A DNA stretch of 64,000 nucleotides, taken from positions 1 to 64,000 of the forward strand of contig JBBDYH010000080.1 in the NCBI GenBank assembly GCA_040901795.1. The letters are read 5' to 3'. The stretch is from JBBDYH01 sp040901795 (GTDB taxonomy: Bacteria; Planctomycetota; Planctomycetia; Pirellulales; JALHPA01). The notes beneath the pieces were generated by a model. That model ran no database searches. It worked only from the letters and a program-made list of their open reading frames with translations, and was not told the origin of the DNA. This document shows positions 38,126 to 46,510 of this stretch, piece by piece (position 1 is the stretch's first letter; each line of letters begins with the position of its first letter). Both the position numbers and the translations under genes were made by a program.

Positions 38126-38512
38126 TTAGCCGCTGATTGCAATGTGATTTCGGCGGACCGAATCTGGATGACGCGACGCGTCCTGCGCAGAAGGTAGCGG
38201 CGTCGGCGGCATCGTTTCAGGAAGCGGCACGGCTTCGATGGGCAACTCCTGCGGCGCCGGTTGGTACGGGGAATATGCACACCCCTCGGGCCAAAGTTGC
38301 CATGACGTCGGCGTGTAACCAAAGCAGGGCAGTTCAACGACGCGTACGCAGGGGTCGCATGGGTTTGGCGTCTGATAACTGAACCGGTAATCGCAGTGGC
38401 CGCAGACCGTTCCAGGTCGCGCCGAGTCCGTCGCGCAGCCGCAAAGCAGCACCATGCCCGGGACCAGCAACCAGAGGCGGCGCAAGCAGCAAAAACCGTC
38501 GAGCAACGTCAT
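38126..38512 (-). CDS. Small Cys-rich lipoprotein
   Basis: The longer frame begins at 38545; the ATG at 38512 starts a typical lipoprotein signal ending at the lipobox LLCGC. About 128 aa. The mature part contains further cysteines (GHCDYRF, NPCDPCVRV, LPCFGY) and then a proline-rich tail. It sits between a NusG-like gene and the Wza-like gene on the same strand, so it may belong to the export machinery. No known family. Confidence 0.6.
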   Translation of the reverse strand: MTLLDGFCCLRRLWLLVPGMVLLCGCATDSARPGTVCGHCDYRFSYQTPNPCDPCVRVVELPCFGYTPTSWQLWPEGCAYSPYQPAPQELPIEAVPLPETMPPTPLPSAQDASRHPDSVRRNHIAISG

Positions 38513-38710
38513 GGGTCTGGTTCCTGATGAAATTGACGCAAACAAAAAAACTGGCTACGGGAAATCAACGTTCTCGAATAAGAGAAGGTTCCATCTCGAT
38601 CGTTGCTGTTCTCCAGCTTGGACCCAGTCTTGCTCGGGATTAATCAGGCCCACGCGGCTCCAGGCGATTGCAAGGAATCAGTGATTCTCGGCGGCCAACA
38701 GCACTCCCAA

Positions 38711-39769
38711 TCAGAATCCAAAGCCACCGCCCGCGCCACCTGCCTGGTTAAAGAACTTGATTTGTCTAGCGGTACTCGTTCCCAGCAATGTGACGCCGAA
38801 GACTCTCTCGACCGGCGAAATCCACTTGGCGAGGTGGTTATCCAGAGCCACTACTTCATCCTCGGCAATGAATACGCGGTCCCCAGGCAGGATCTGGTAG
38901 TTGGTCGCGGCGGCGCCTCGGCCGGTGACGGCGCACCAATCCACCGGCAGCACGATGTTTTCCTCACAGCCAGGCACCGGGCGGGCAATCCAGATCCGCT
39001 TCGACGAGACCGATTGCAAGCCGTTCACCTGAGAGATGGCGTCGAGGACCGTTTCGTTGCCGGTGACCGGCACGCGAACCACGTTGTCGCCCAACCCGCC
39101 GCCCTGCGTGACGATGTAATAAACCTTGCTGTTGTAGGCAAAGACGTTGACCGACACTTCGGGACTATCAAGGAATTGCGATAAGTGGCGTTCGACTGCC
39201 TCTCTTACCTGGTCGAGCGTCAGACCTGCCACGACCACGCTGCCAAAAGTGCCGAGCGTGACGGTTCCGTCCGGTCCGACTATGTGCTGTCCGGAGATTT
39301 GCTGAGTGCCTCCGAAGCTCGCCAGAGAGACCGACGTCACAGGGTCGACCAATGTCTTGAGCATCAGCTTTTGGACCGCATCGTTGGCTTGTTCGACGGT
39401 CAGCCCGCCGAGTTCCAGGGCGCCGTACGGTGCGCCAAAGTCGACGTAACCTCGCAGATCGAGGGCATACTGACCATCGATCGGCGCATCGGGAATTGCG
39501 TTGCGCACACGAATGTTCAGCACGTCGGTGGCGCGAAGCAGGTAGGGCGACTTGGGGATTGAGCGGATGGCATCGATGATCAGAATGTCGGGAGGTTCGA
39601 CCACATAGCGGGGCATCATCACTTTGGCCAGCTCGCGTGGCACGTTGCTTTGGGGTGGCACGACGAGGACCGGCTGCATGGGTGGGTGGTGGTCGATGGT
39701 CCGGCAGCCGGCCAGGACCAACGGCATGATTAACGCCAAGCCGAACTGCCAAGCGCACAAGCGTTTCAT
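38711..39769 (-). CDS. Polysaccharide export outer-membrane lipoprotein (Wza-like, SLBB)
   Basis: The frame begins at 39862, but the ATG at 39769 opens a lipoprotein signal with lipobox LVLAGC, giving 352 aa. The polysaccharide-export motif 'YLLRATDVLNIRVRNAI' and 'GPDGTVTLGTFGSVVVAGLT' (Poly_export/SLBB beta-grasp domains) are clear. 'ISQVNGLQSVSSKRIWIARP' is a second SLBB unit. The protein should form the periplasmic/outer-membrane channel that receives the chain from the Wzz-kinase and exporter. It ends with a Gly-rich tail (GGAGGGFGF). Confidence 0.9.
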   Translation of the reverse strand: MKRLCAWQFGLALIMPLVLAGCRTIDHHPPMQPVLVVPPQSNVPRELAKVMMPRYVVEPPDILIIDAIRSIPKSPYLLRATDVLNIRVRNAIPDAPIDGQYALDLRGYVDFGAPYGALELGGLTVEQANDAVQKLMLKTLVDPVTSVSLASFGGTQQISGQHIVGPDGTVTLGTFGSVVVAGLTLDQVREAVERHLSQFLDSPEVSVNVFAYNSKVYYIVTQGGGLGDNVVRVPVTGNETVLDAISQVNGLQSVSSKRIWIARPVPGCEENIVLPVDWCAVTGRGAAATNYQILPGDRVFIAEDEVVALDNHLAKWISPVERVFGVTLLGTSTARQIKFFNQAGGAGGGFGF

Positions 39770-40619
39770 CCCTGGGCAATCCTTTGCGTTGAATCGGGGG
39801 ACCGGCGCCGTGTCGTATAGTTGCGAACGACACGATCCGGCCAAACAGCACTGAGCGGACAAGCGCTCCAGTGCCTACTTTCGGCACGGCCCTCAAAAGA
39901 CGTACCATGATTTCCAGCGGGATAGTTGATTCGGCAAGATCAGAACTATCCGCAGCATCTGCACAATCCATCGGAGGACTGGGGCGAGGACGAAGTAGGT
40001 GGGTACAACAAGTCGGATACAGACGGGAACCCCCACCGGACCGTTTTGGTTTGCCGTAACAGAAATGTCGGTTTACCGTTTCGGGAAACCCGCGCGGTTA
40101 TTCCGTTCGTCCGTCGAAGGTGCCGAGCGAACTGATTCTTGATCTGAGGATTCATTAAAAGCGGTCTCACACGAGCGCGACTCTTCGACGGAGCGGGACG
40201 TCCAACCCGTCCACGGTCCGGCGCCGCGGGGATCGTCGCCGCGCGGTCGGCGGTCGTCCGCTAAACACGGTCTCTCCTTGGTTAAGCAGTCGTTTGCTCA
40301 AGAGATTGATCGAGTGGCCAATAAGCCGGCCCGATGGACAAATCGGACAAACGCTTGGCCGGCAAGTTGGCGTCGAACGACCACAACCTTTTGATGCGCC
40401 CAGAACGAGGCTGGTCGAGTCTAAAGAAAGCTCCCGCTGGCGCGATGCCGTGGCATGCCGGTCGAAAACCGTCAACTACCGGGGAAGCAGAATAGTGCTT
40501 TGCGCAGCTCAGAAAGCGGACGATCGGCAGAGGGCATCCGGCCAATGGCTAGTTGCCGACAGCGCAACCGCTGTTCGCCGTAGCGACTTTTTACGCACGT
40601 TCATGAGTGGTCGCGCTGA
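39770..40619. other. Gene-poor 850-base stretch
   Basis: Only short overlapping frames with Arg-rich, low-complexity translations are present; none shows a domain, start site or coding bias. A GC-rich segment of CGC/GCG runs lies around 40190-40260. It probably carries the promoter and leader of the Wza-like gene. No terminator or IS end could be identified. Confidence 0.4.
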
Positions 40620-41018
40620 CTAGCGCCGAGGCGCGGACGTGCGTGAGAAGCTATAGAAGTGGCTGTAATCCATATATCCGCCCCCGGTGCCCGTGGGACT
40701 TCCCTGGGGCTGGCGGATTTCCAAAAGCCCCGCTTGCACGCGCTGAAGTCCTCGCTGCTGGGCCTGCACTAGCGACTGCTGCTGTTGGTTGATCGCTCGC
40801 TGTTGCTGATTGATCGCCTGCTGTTGCAGTTGGGGGCGGACGAGCGTGTGGTAATTGGGAACCGGGCCCGTATCCCGCCGCAGCAGGTTGAGATAGGGAC
40901 TAACTGCGGGACGGGAAGGTGCATACCGCGGGGCGCGGCCCTGACCGTAGGCACAGAATGCCGGAAACAGAACCACCGCGACCAGGAGCACGGGCGATGT
41001 TGCAGTTTTTATTCTCAT
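40620..41018 (-). CDS. Secreted Gln-rich protein
   Basis: 132 aa with a cleavable signal peptide (AFCAYGQG site). The central part is very Gln/Asn-rich with a repeated INQQQ unit ('QQQAINQQQRAINQQQQSLV'), which may form a coiled coil. The C terminus has GTGGGYMDYSHFYSF. No known family. The skewed composition makes it hard to exclude low-complexity expansion of an unrelated protein. Confidence 0.55.
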   Translation of the reverse strand: MRIKTATSPVLLVAVVLFPAFCAYGQGRAPRYAPSRPAVSPYLNLLRRDTGPVPNYHTLVRPQLQQQAINQQQRAINQQQQSLVQAQQRGLQRVQAGLLEIRQPQGSPTGTGGGYMDYSHFYSFSRTSAPRR

Positions 41019-41632
41019 ACCTTAGCTGCCTGAACCGTTTAGTTGAGCGAGGGATTAAACGGAAGACGTAGGAATCCGAGCACACGCGTGCTAGCACGGC
41101 ACGCGGCCAAACTGGTGAATCCTTTGCATTATCGATAGTTCGCCAGCGCCAAGCTAGTCGGTTTTTACAACGCGGGCTTTTTTTGGGTGTTGCCCGTCCA
41201 CTGGTAAAGGACGTTTGACGCCGAAAACTCGGGCGAAGAACCGTCTCGCCACGCATCCATTCGCTCGTGAAAAACCCAGGCTCGCCGCCGCTCTTCAGGA
41301 TCTTGGTTCGGTCACGCCTGACAGATTGACCTTCTTTTACGGTCGCGAAAAGTGTACAGACGTGGCCAGAAATAGCAATGACGGGCACTCACGGGGATAG
41401 GTAATCTGCGCCGCCGGGATTCGCAGTGCCCGCGCTTCCGATGCTCCTTTTGCGGCCCTAATTCGTTGGCACGGCGAGGAAATGCATCGGAGACCGCAGT
41501 TTTTTTGTCAACGACGCCTTCTGAACATCCTGCTGTTCCGTATGGATTGCAATGTGGAAAACCGAATCCTCACTCCTCTAGTTTGGATTTGGAATCCGAG
41601 CTATTCTTGAGTAAGGGTGCTTCAGGCAAGAG
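41019..41632. other. Non-coding stretch
   Basis: No supported gene in about 600 bases. A weak hairpin (CGGGC/GCCCG arms) with an A/T run lies near 41170-41210 and could end transcription on the minus strand. Otherwise nothing is recognisable. Confidence 0.35.
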
Positions 41633-41875
41633 ATGTCGGTTCCAATGACACCTTCGGATCCAAAGCTGTTACTTGCTAGCGCAGAGACCGCGACGGAGCG
41701 CAAGCACGCCGTCAAAAATGCCATGGCGGTCGGAATGCCGCTCTATGAGATCGAGGAGTTCCTCGATTGGGCCGATGCCGTTCGCACCGGCAACGTGCCC
41801 GAGCCTGCGAGAGACGACCGCACATTACTCTACAACCTGATCAGGGGTTGCCAAAAAGACCCGCGGACGGAGTAG
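41633..41875 (+). CDS. Small conserved-looking protein, 80 aa
   Basis: Amphipathic, soluble sequence with a regular pattern ('AMAVGMPLYEIEEFLDWADA', 'RDDRTLLYNLIRGC'). A purine-rich GGCAAGAG precedes the start. There are no charged repeats or membrane segments. The motif 'MPLYEIEEFLDWxD' recalls small planctomycete hypothetical proteins; the function is unknown. It is followed by an IS3-like remnant on the other strand. Confidence 0.6.
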   Translation: MSVPMTPSDPKLLLASAETATERKHAVKNAMAVGMPLYEIEEFLDWADAVRTGNVPEPARDDRTLLYNLIRGCQKDPRTE

Positions 41876-41989
41876 CGCCCCCGGCCCGCCCCCAGCTCGG
41901 TGCCAGAGTAATGAGAAGGGCTTGCGTCATTCACCGGTCGTGTTACGGCGGTTGTCGAGCGTCGTTTTCAGAGCAAGAAAAACCACGGC

Positions 41990-42546
41990 ACACAGCTCGG
42001 CTGCGGCAAACGCGTTGGCGGTCGACCGCCTGGTAGGGCAACACGACGTCTAGTCGCCGATGATTGCAATCGCTTTTGCGGAGCGCAGAAAGCTGATTCG
42101 CCTCTGACAGCGTACGGAACTTCGCGCGGTTCATCTGCTCGTCACACAGGCGACTACGCAAGACCTTTGAGGGGTCTTGCGGGCCGCTAGCCTAATAACG
42201 CTACCTCTTATCCCAGGCCCTCCAGCGCCCGATGGTTGGGGTCCACCTCACTGGCCAACGAATCGAATCACTTTGGCAATTAATGTCTGCCCCTGGTCGC
42301 AAAGAAAATGAATCATGCCGCGCACCACCACCAGGTCCTTCAGCGCGTGCATGATCTGATCAGCCAAGATCCGGCGCTCCACGTCCAAGACCTGGCACTG
42401 CCGCGCGTACTCATCGACAATCGAAAGCCACTTGATCGGGCAGCCGTTTGTCGTGCGATTCGAGGATTAAGTTCCAGCTCAAGGCGTAGTCCTGGTGCTC
42501 GGCACGACGACGCGTACGCCGTGCTATTTGCCGTTTGGCCGTAGCT
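41990..42546 (-). mobile_element. IS3-family transposase (OrfB) remnant
   Basis: Reading the minus strand in several frames gives consecutive fragments of an IS3-type integrase core. 42546-42440: 'RRRAEHQDYALSWNLILE'. After a frame change, 42450-42248: 'IKWLSIVDEYARQCQVLDVE' then 'ALKDLVVVRGMIHFLCDQGQ' and 'AKVIRFVGQ' followed by a stop. After a gap with a further frame change, 42161-41990: 'RAKFRTLSEANQLSALRK'. These parallel the order 'RRAEHxDHVW..D', 'LKWLSIVDEYTRECLALxV', 'RGxPxxIRSDNGPEFIA' and the C-terminal 'FxTLxEAxxLIxxWRxxYN'. The catalytic SDNGPE site has decayed to LCDQGQ, so it is inactive. No terminal inverted repeats were found. A 9-bp hairpin (CGCAAGACC/GGTCTTGCG, 42157-42181) lies at the internal junction. 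Confidence 0.75.
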
Positions 42547-42597
42547 GCGGCTACATTGGCGCCAAACACTAACGGGGCGGCCCTTTACCAACGAACC

Positions 42598-42864
42598 ATG
42601 CCATGCGAAACCCAAGCCTCGGCAATCGTCGCAGCATTCGCGATCGCGGCCTGTGCGGTCATGTACTTTGATCGTTCCGCGGATGGCCAACAGGCGCCGA
42701 TCCCGGCGGACGGCCACTTCCAATTCGTCGTGTCGGAATACCAAGGCAACGGCAGAGTTTTCGTTTTCGAGCCCGCTACCGGCAAATGCTGGTCCCGGCT
42801 TTCCGACGAAGGCAGAAGCAATCAATGGACCGACCTTGGCTCGCCGGCCATCAAGCGGCAGTAG
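42598..42864 (+). CDS. Small single-pass exported protein
   Basis: The frame opens at 42535, but the ATG at 42598 gives a compact 88-aa protein: an N-terminal hydrophobic helix (IVAAFAIAACAVMY) and a globular tail 'GRVFVFEPATGKCWSR' ending in 'NQWTDLGSPAIK'. The tail pattern, a short beta unit ending with WTDLGSP, is seen in other planctomycete small proteins. The function is unknown. Confidence 0.6.
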   Translation: MPCETQASAIVAAFAIAACAVMYFDRSADGQQAPIPADGHFQFVVSEYQGNGRVFVFEPATGKCWSRLSDEGRSNQWTDLGSPAIKRQ

Positions 42865-43144
42865 CTTGACGTTCGCCGCAACGCGGCCGGTTGCTAGATT
42901 ACCGCCGCTGATCCCCACCTAACCACCGAAAGAACCATCGGCGATTAGCGGAAACAGAGGCATTTCAATGCTACTCGGGCTGTATCGCGGGAACCCGCAA
43001 GAACTTCGTGGCGAATGAGGTGCTTGGTTTCGGTGGCGAGCAAAAGAATGCCGATCCTGTTGACACGGCGCGCCAAGCTACCTACAGTCCAATGTCGGTG
43101 GGTTTTCGGTTTGATACCTCGGGAAAGACCTTCTCGTCGCGATC

Positions 43145-44017
43145 TTGTTGTGTGCGGGATGCCTCTCCTCGGTGCCGGGCGGCGTGATTGTGCGTGCGTC
43201 CGGAGACGTATCAACTTGGGCTGCGCTTCAGGACGCCGATAGCGATACTGCAACAATGGAAGCAAGCGCGTTGCCGTTGATCGCTACGACGGATATCGAC
43301 GCCGACTCCCATTACGAATTCAGCTCAACCTTTACGCACAGGCATGCCCACGCCTATGCCGATTCGGTGGTGACCGCCAAGATCGGCGCGCTTCATGCGT
43401 ACGCACACGCTGCTGGGAATGCCATGGACGCGGCGATGAACGCGCAGTCCCGCGCGTACGGAATCTGGGAAGACGAAGTCCGGATCGTGAGCAATACGCT
43501 GGCCAACGGGACGCCGGTCACGCTCGAGGCGACGCTCGTTTTGGACCGGACGGTCCCTACCGGCGGCGCATTCAATGGCCCGAATGGTTCGGCCACCTGG
43601 AGCTTTACTGTCTTCAGTGCCCACTTTTACGAGGCTTTTGGAAACTCTCCTTCCTTCATTGATAGCTGGGATGATCGCGATACCCGAACGACTTTTGTTC
43701 AGAAAATCGAGACGCGTGTGGGCGATACGCTCGACCTTTGGCAAAGCGCGGAACTGCGCACCGCCGTTAATCTTCCCTATTTCGCTCACGCGTCTGTTGC
43801 GATGACTCTCGATGCGAGCAATACGGTAAAGCTGGGACTGACATCGCTCACGCCGGGCGCGTCGTTCACAAGCGCCGGGGGTGCCTCTTACACGCTTAGT
43901 GCCGCGGTCCCAGAGCCAGCCTCCGTTATCGGCTGGGGCCTTGTGATCGGCTGCGCAGGCCTGGCGGCTGCCAAGCGGCGTTTTCAGAGCCGAGCCGCCG
44001 CATTAGCAGGACCGTAG
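43145..44017 (+). CDS. PEP-CTERM sorting domain protein, start uncertain
   Basis: 290 aa from a TTG at 43145. The body is Ala/Thr-rich with a HRHAHAYAD segment, and the C-terminal signal is canonical: VPEPAS, a hydrophobic helix (VIGWGLVIGCAGLAAA) and the basic KRRF tail. The start is odd. The frame is open from 43115 and would encode 'KDLLVAILLCAGCLSSVPGG', a better signal peptide, but no ATG/GTG is present there; the nearest ATG (43092) is in another frame. A one-base loss upstream, or a start outside the standard set, would explain this. Confidence 0.75.
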   Translation: MLCAGCLSSVPGGVIVRASGDVSTWAALQDADSDTATMEASALPLIATTDIDADSHYEFSSTFTHRHAHAYADSVVTAKIGALHAYAHAAGNAMDAAMNAQSRAYGIWEDEVRIVSNTLANGTPVTLEATLVLDRTVPTGGAFNGPNGSATWSFTVFSAHFYEAFGNSPSFIDSWDDRDTRTTFVQKIETRVGDTLDLWQSAELRTAVNLPYFAHASVAMTLDASNTVKLGLTSLTPGASFTSAGGASYTLSAAVPEPASVIGWGLVIGCAGLAAAKRRFQSRAAALAGP

Positions 44018-44209
44018 GTCACGGCGCTCCATGCCTGGCCTGGACTCATCGATTGCACTATTGAATTGGGCTGTGGCCTGCGCGGCGACCAATTAACTGG
44101 GCAACGGCGGCGAACCGTTTTGACCTTCAATGGTCGCTCTCCGCATGGAACGAGTCCATGACCTACCGGGCGTAATGCGCACTGCCGCGCACACCTGTCG
44201 CGCACACAG

Positions 44210-44242
44210 CGCCCGCTCGCCACAACGGGCGGGTGTTTTTTT
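44210..44242 (+). terminator. Rho-independent terminator
   Basis: CGCCCG (44210-44215) and CGGGCG (44226-44231) form a stem, followed within five bases by an eight-T run. It lies about 190 bases downstream of the PEP-CTERM gene on the same strand. Confidence 0.6.
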
Positions 44243-44380
44243 TCTTGGGACCCGCCGCCAAAATCTTGATCCATACCCCGGCGGCTACCTGTTCCGGTTC
44301 CATCGGTATACCATCGACCTGCGGCGTTGAGGGCAGCCGGCCGCGGCGGATGCCTAAACACCTATTCCGGTGTGCATTCA

Positions 44381-44914
44381 ATGCCCCTAGACGACTTTGT
44401 CGCCGTCGTCCTAAATTGTGGCGTCAAGGGCAGCGCAAAACCAAGCAGGTCGCTATGCCCAATCGCTCCCCAAGAACGTGCGGCGAAGCATCGGGAAGTG
44501 GACCACTCGGTCCCACAAGACGAGCTTCCGCCCTATCCCAAACGGAGTGCGTCGGATCGTCGCCTAGCGGCGGAGGATGCCGCAAAGCACACAGTTGCAG
44601 CAAAGCTTATGGTGATTGCTGGTGAGCAAGTCGAAGTCGAATACGGTCCGGCGATGATCTTCCGCGGTGACGAGGATTCGCGGGGACACCTCTACGGCGC
44701 CTATATCAGCCACGAGGGAGAGCTGCCCGGTTGCGGAGATCCGATTCGGGTTATCCTGGACGATCGCGATCCCGAGCCCCTCGTGATCCAACTGGCCAAT
44801 CACCTGCGTCTCGTCGCCGACTGCTACGTCGCTCTTGCCAAGCGGCTGGAGTCTCACGAAGCCAAGCGACGAAAGCCCGGCCGCGGTGCAAGGGTTGCGG
44901 TTAAAGCGAAGTAA
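44381..44914 (+). CDS. Hypothetical soluble protein, start uncertain
   Basis: The frame is open from 44327; ATG at 44381 is a possible start. The N-terminal third looks non-native (Cys/Pro/Arg-rich), while residues from about 'AAKLMVIAGEQVEVEYGP' through 'AMIFRGDEDSRGHLYGAYIS' and 'RVILDDRDPEPLVIQLANHL' have normal globular composition. The C terminus is basic. It may be a shorter protein starting near 44610. No family recognised. Confidence 0.5.
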   Translation: MPLDDFVAVVLNCGVKGSAKPSRSLCPIAPQERAAKHREVDHSVPQDELPPYPKRSASDRRLAAEDAAKHTVAAKLMVIAGEQVEVEYGPAMIFRGDEDSRGHLYGAYISHEGELPGCGDPIRVILDDRDPEPLVIQLANHLRLVADCYVALAKRLESHEAKRRKPGRGARVAVKAK

Positions 44915-44988
44915 GGCGACGGACGCGCTACTCGTGGCCGACGACGGGTCAGGCGCCGTAGGCAAGATTCCTTGGGAGGGGATAATCT

Positions 44989-45219
44989 GTGCTGTCGGGT
45001 CGCGCTGTCTACCGAGAGAACCGCTTGCGAGACGGCGTGACCTACGAACTGGTGGTCTACGCTATGGCCGGCGGCCTTTATGGCACGTTAACCTGCCCAG
45101 TCTGCGGCACAACCGAAGTCAATTCGGCCTTAAGCGCGACCGAAGCCGAGGCGCTCAATCACACCATTTCTGCCATTGATTCGCACCACCCGGCGAACCA
45201 CACGACGGGGACGCTCTAG
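44989..45219 (+). CDS. Small protein with a CxxC knuckle
   Basis: 76 aa from a GTG start with a good ribosome site (GGGAGGGG, eight bases upstream). A CPVCG pair could bind metal but the usual second CxxC is missing. 'GVTYELVVYAMAGGLYGTL' is a short beta segment. The function is unknown; its codon pattern is similar to neighbours. Confidence 0.6.
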   Translation: MLSGRAVYRENRLRDGVTYELVVYAMAGGLYGTLTCPVCGTTEVNSALSATEAEALNHTISAIDSHHPANHTTGTL

Positions 45220-45385
45220 AAACGCTTCCGGCTCAACTAGGCCATACCTCGCCGTAGAACGGAAACTCAGGCAGCCAGCCGCTGCACTCAGCGGTTCAAT
45301 TGGTTTGATTGATCTGTCGGCCATGCTTGAATGATCAGCCGCCTTAAGGACCCAAGCGAGTCATACCCAGCAGATGCATTTACGG

Positions 45386-46505
45386 CTACGGATTCTTCTG
45401 CCGTGCTGGCTGGCTTTCATGGACCTCGATTGGCGCAAGCGACGCATGGTCGATTCTGGTCCAAGGCATTGCGTGCTGCAGCTTTCGCGCAGCGATTGCT
45501 GACACGCCAGTTTCGAGCAGCGACAGCGCGCGAAGGGCTCGCAATCGCTTTAAGTGCTCAAGCCCACCATCGGTTACTTGAGTACCTCGCAAAGAAAGCC
45601 GCTGTAGATCACTCAGGTTCCGCAAATAAGTAAGACCCGAGTCCGTGATCTCCGTTTGCTGTAAGTCAAGCTCTTCGAGATCTGCCAGCCTCCCACTTGT
45701 CTCTAGATCCTCGTTCGTCGCGCGTGTGAGCCAATTCCAGGCGTCGCAGATCGGGCACGCGGTGCAATTCGTCAAGTCCCTCCGGTCGCCGATCAGGTTC
45801 GAATCGCACCGATGCACCTGTCGTCCTTGAAACCGCAATCCGGGCACCGAGCTGCTCCAGCACATCGACAGCTCGATTCATCTGGCCCAGCATGTGAAGC
45901 TGCATTGACAGCCAAATGCTGCACAGCAGCGAAGCCGCAGCGGCTATCCAGGCAAGTTCCTTGCCAGTCAGACTGCGCAGCGCAATGGCGGCCCAGCGTC
46001 GGATGCTCGATGCCCTTGTAGAAAATGTGCGAACGACACCTGAGTCATCCTCGCTAGGGATCCTGATCATCGCAACAGCGGCGTCGCAAGAGGCCCGCGG
46101 GCGCTCGCCCTTTGAGCTGACATCTTCCGGTACGGTGGCGTTTGACATCACTACTGGCATTTGGGACGCACATCCTTGGTCCGCGGCAGCATCGAGCCGT
46201 AAGTCAGGTCTCTCCGGCGTCGCTGTATTCGATTGGGCTGCACGCTGCCCGTCGATCATCGCCTTCGCTTCACGCGCGGTTGCGAGCCCGTTGATCTCCG
46301 GACTGCCAATTACCGACGCGCCTGCTTGTCGTGCCACGTCTTGGTCGATCCGCCGTTGCATGAGACCGGCCACTTTGCCGGCGAACATTTCATAGTCGAC
46401 GGGTTCGAACATGATGTCGTCCACGCCCCGGCGCAACAAATCCTGCGCGAGCCGTGGCTCCATCACACCCGTCAGGATTAAGCCATCGTCGGGCGGTGGA
46501 ATACC
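45386..46505 (-). pseudogene. LRR membrane protein fused to partial response-regulator receiver, frameshifted
   Basis: Minus-strand pieces in two frames form one protein. From 46505: half of a receiver domain ('LILTGVMEPRLAQDLLRRG', 'DIMFEPVDYEMFAGKVAGLM'), a long low-complexity linker, a transmembrane helix ('LAWIAAAASLLCSIWLSMQ', near 45930) and leucine-rich repeats beginning 'LDELHRVPDLRRLELAHT'. At about 45718-45724 (CGCGCGAC run) the reading frame shifts by one base, and the LRRs continue as 'LADLEELDLQQTEITDSGLT' and 'LQRLSLRGTQVTDGGLEHLK'. One missing base explains it. The receiver has lost its first half, including the phosphorylated Asp. A stop in the frame ends the LRR part at 45386. 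Confidence 0.75.
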
Positions 46506-46510
46506 GACCG

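Noticed and set aside
40167..40623. Overlapping 80-110-residue frames in the 39.8-40.6-kb gap
   Set aside because: Arg/Ser-rich low-complexity translations on both strands with no start site, motif or coding bias; best read as non-coding.
42157..42181. Strong hairpin as intrinsic terminator
   Set aside because: No T run follows on either strand; noted only as a hairpin within the transposase remnant.
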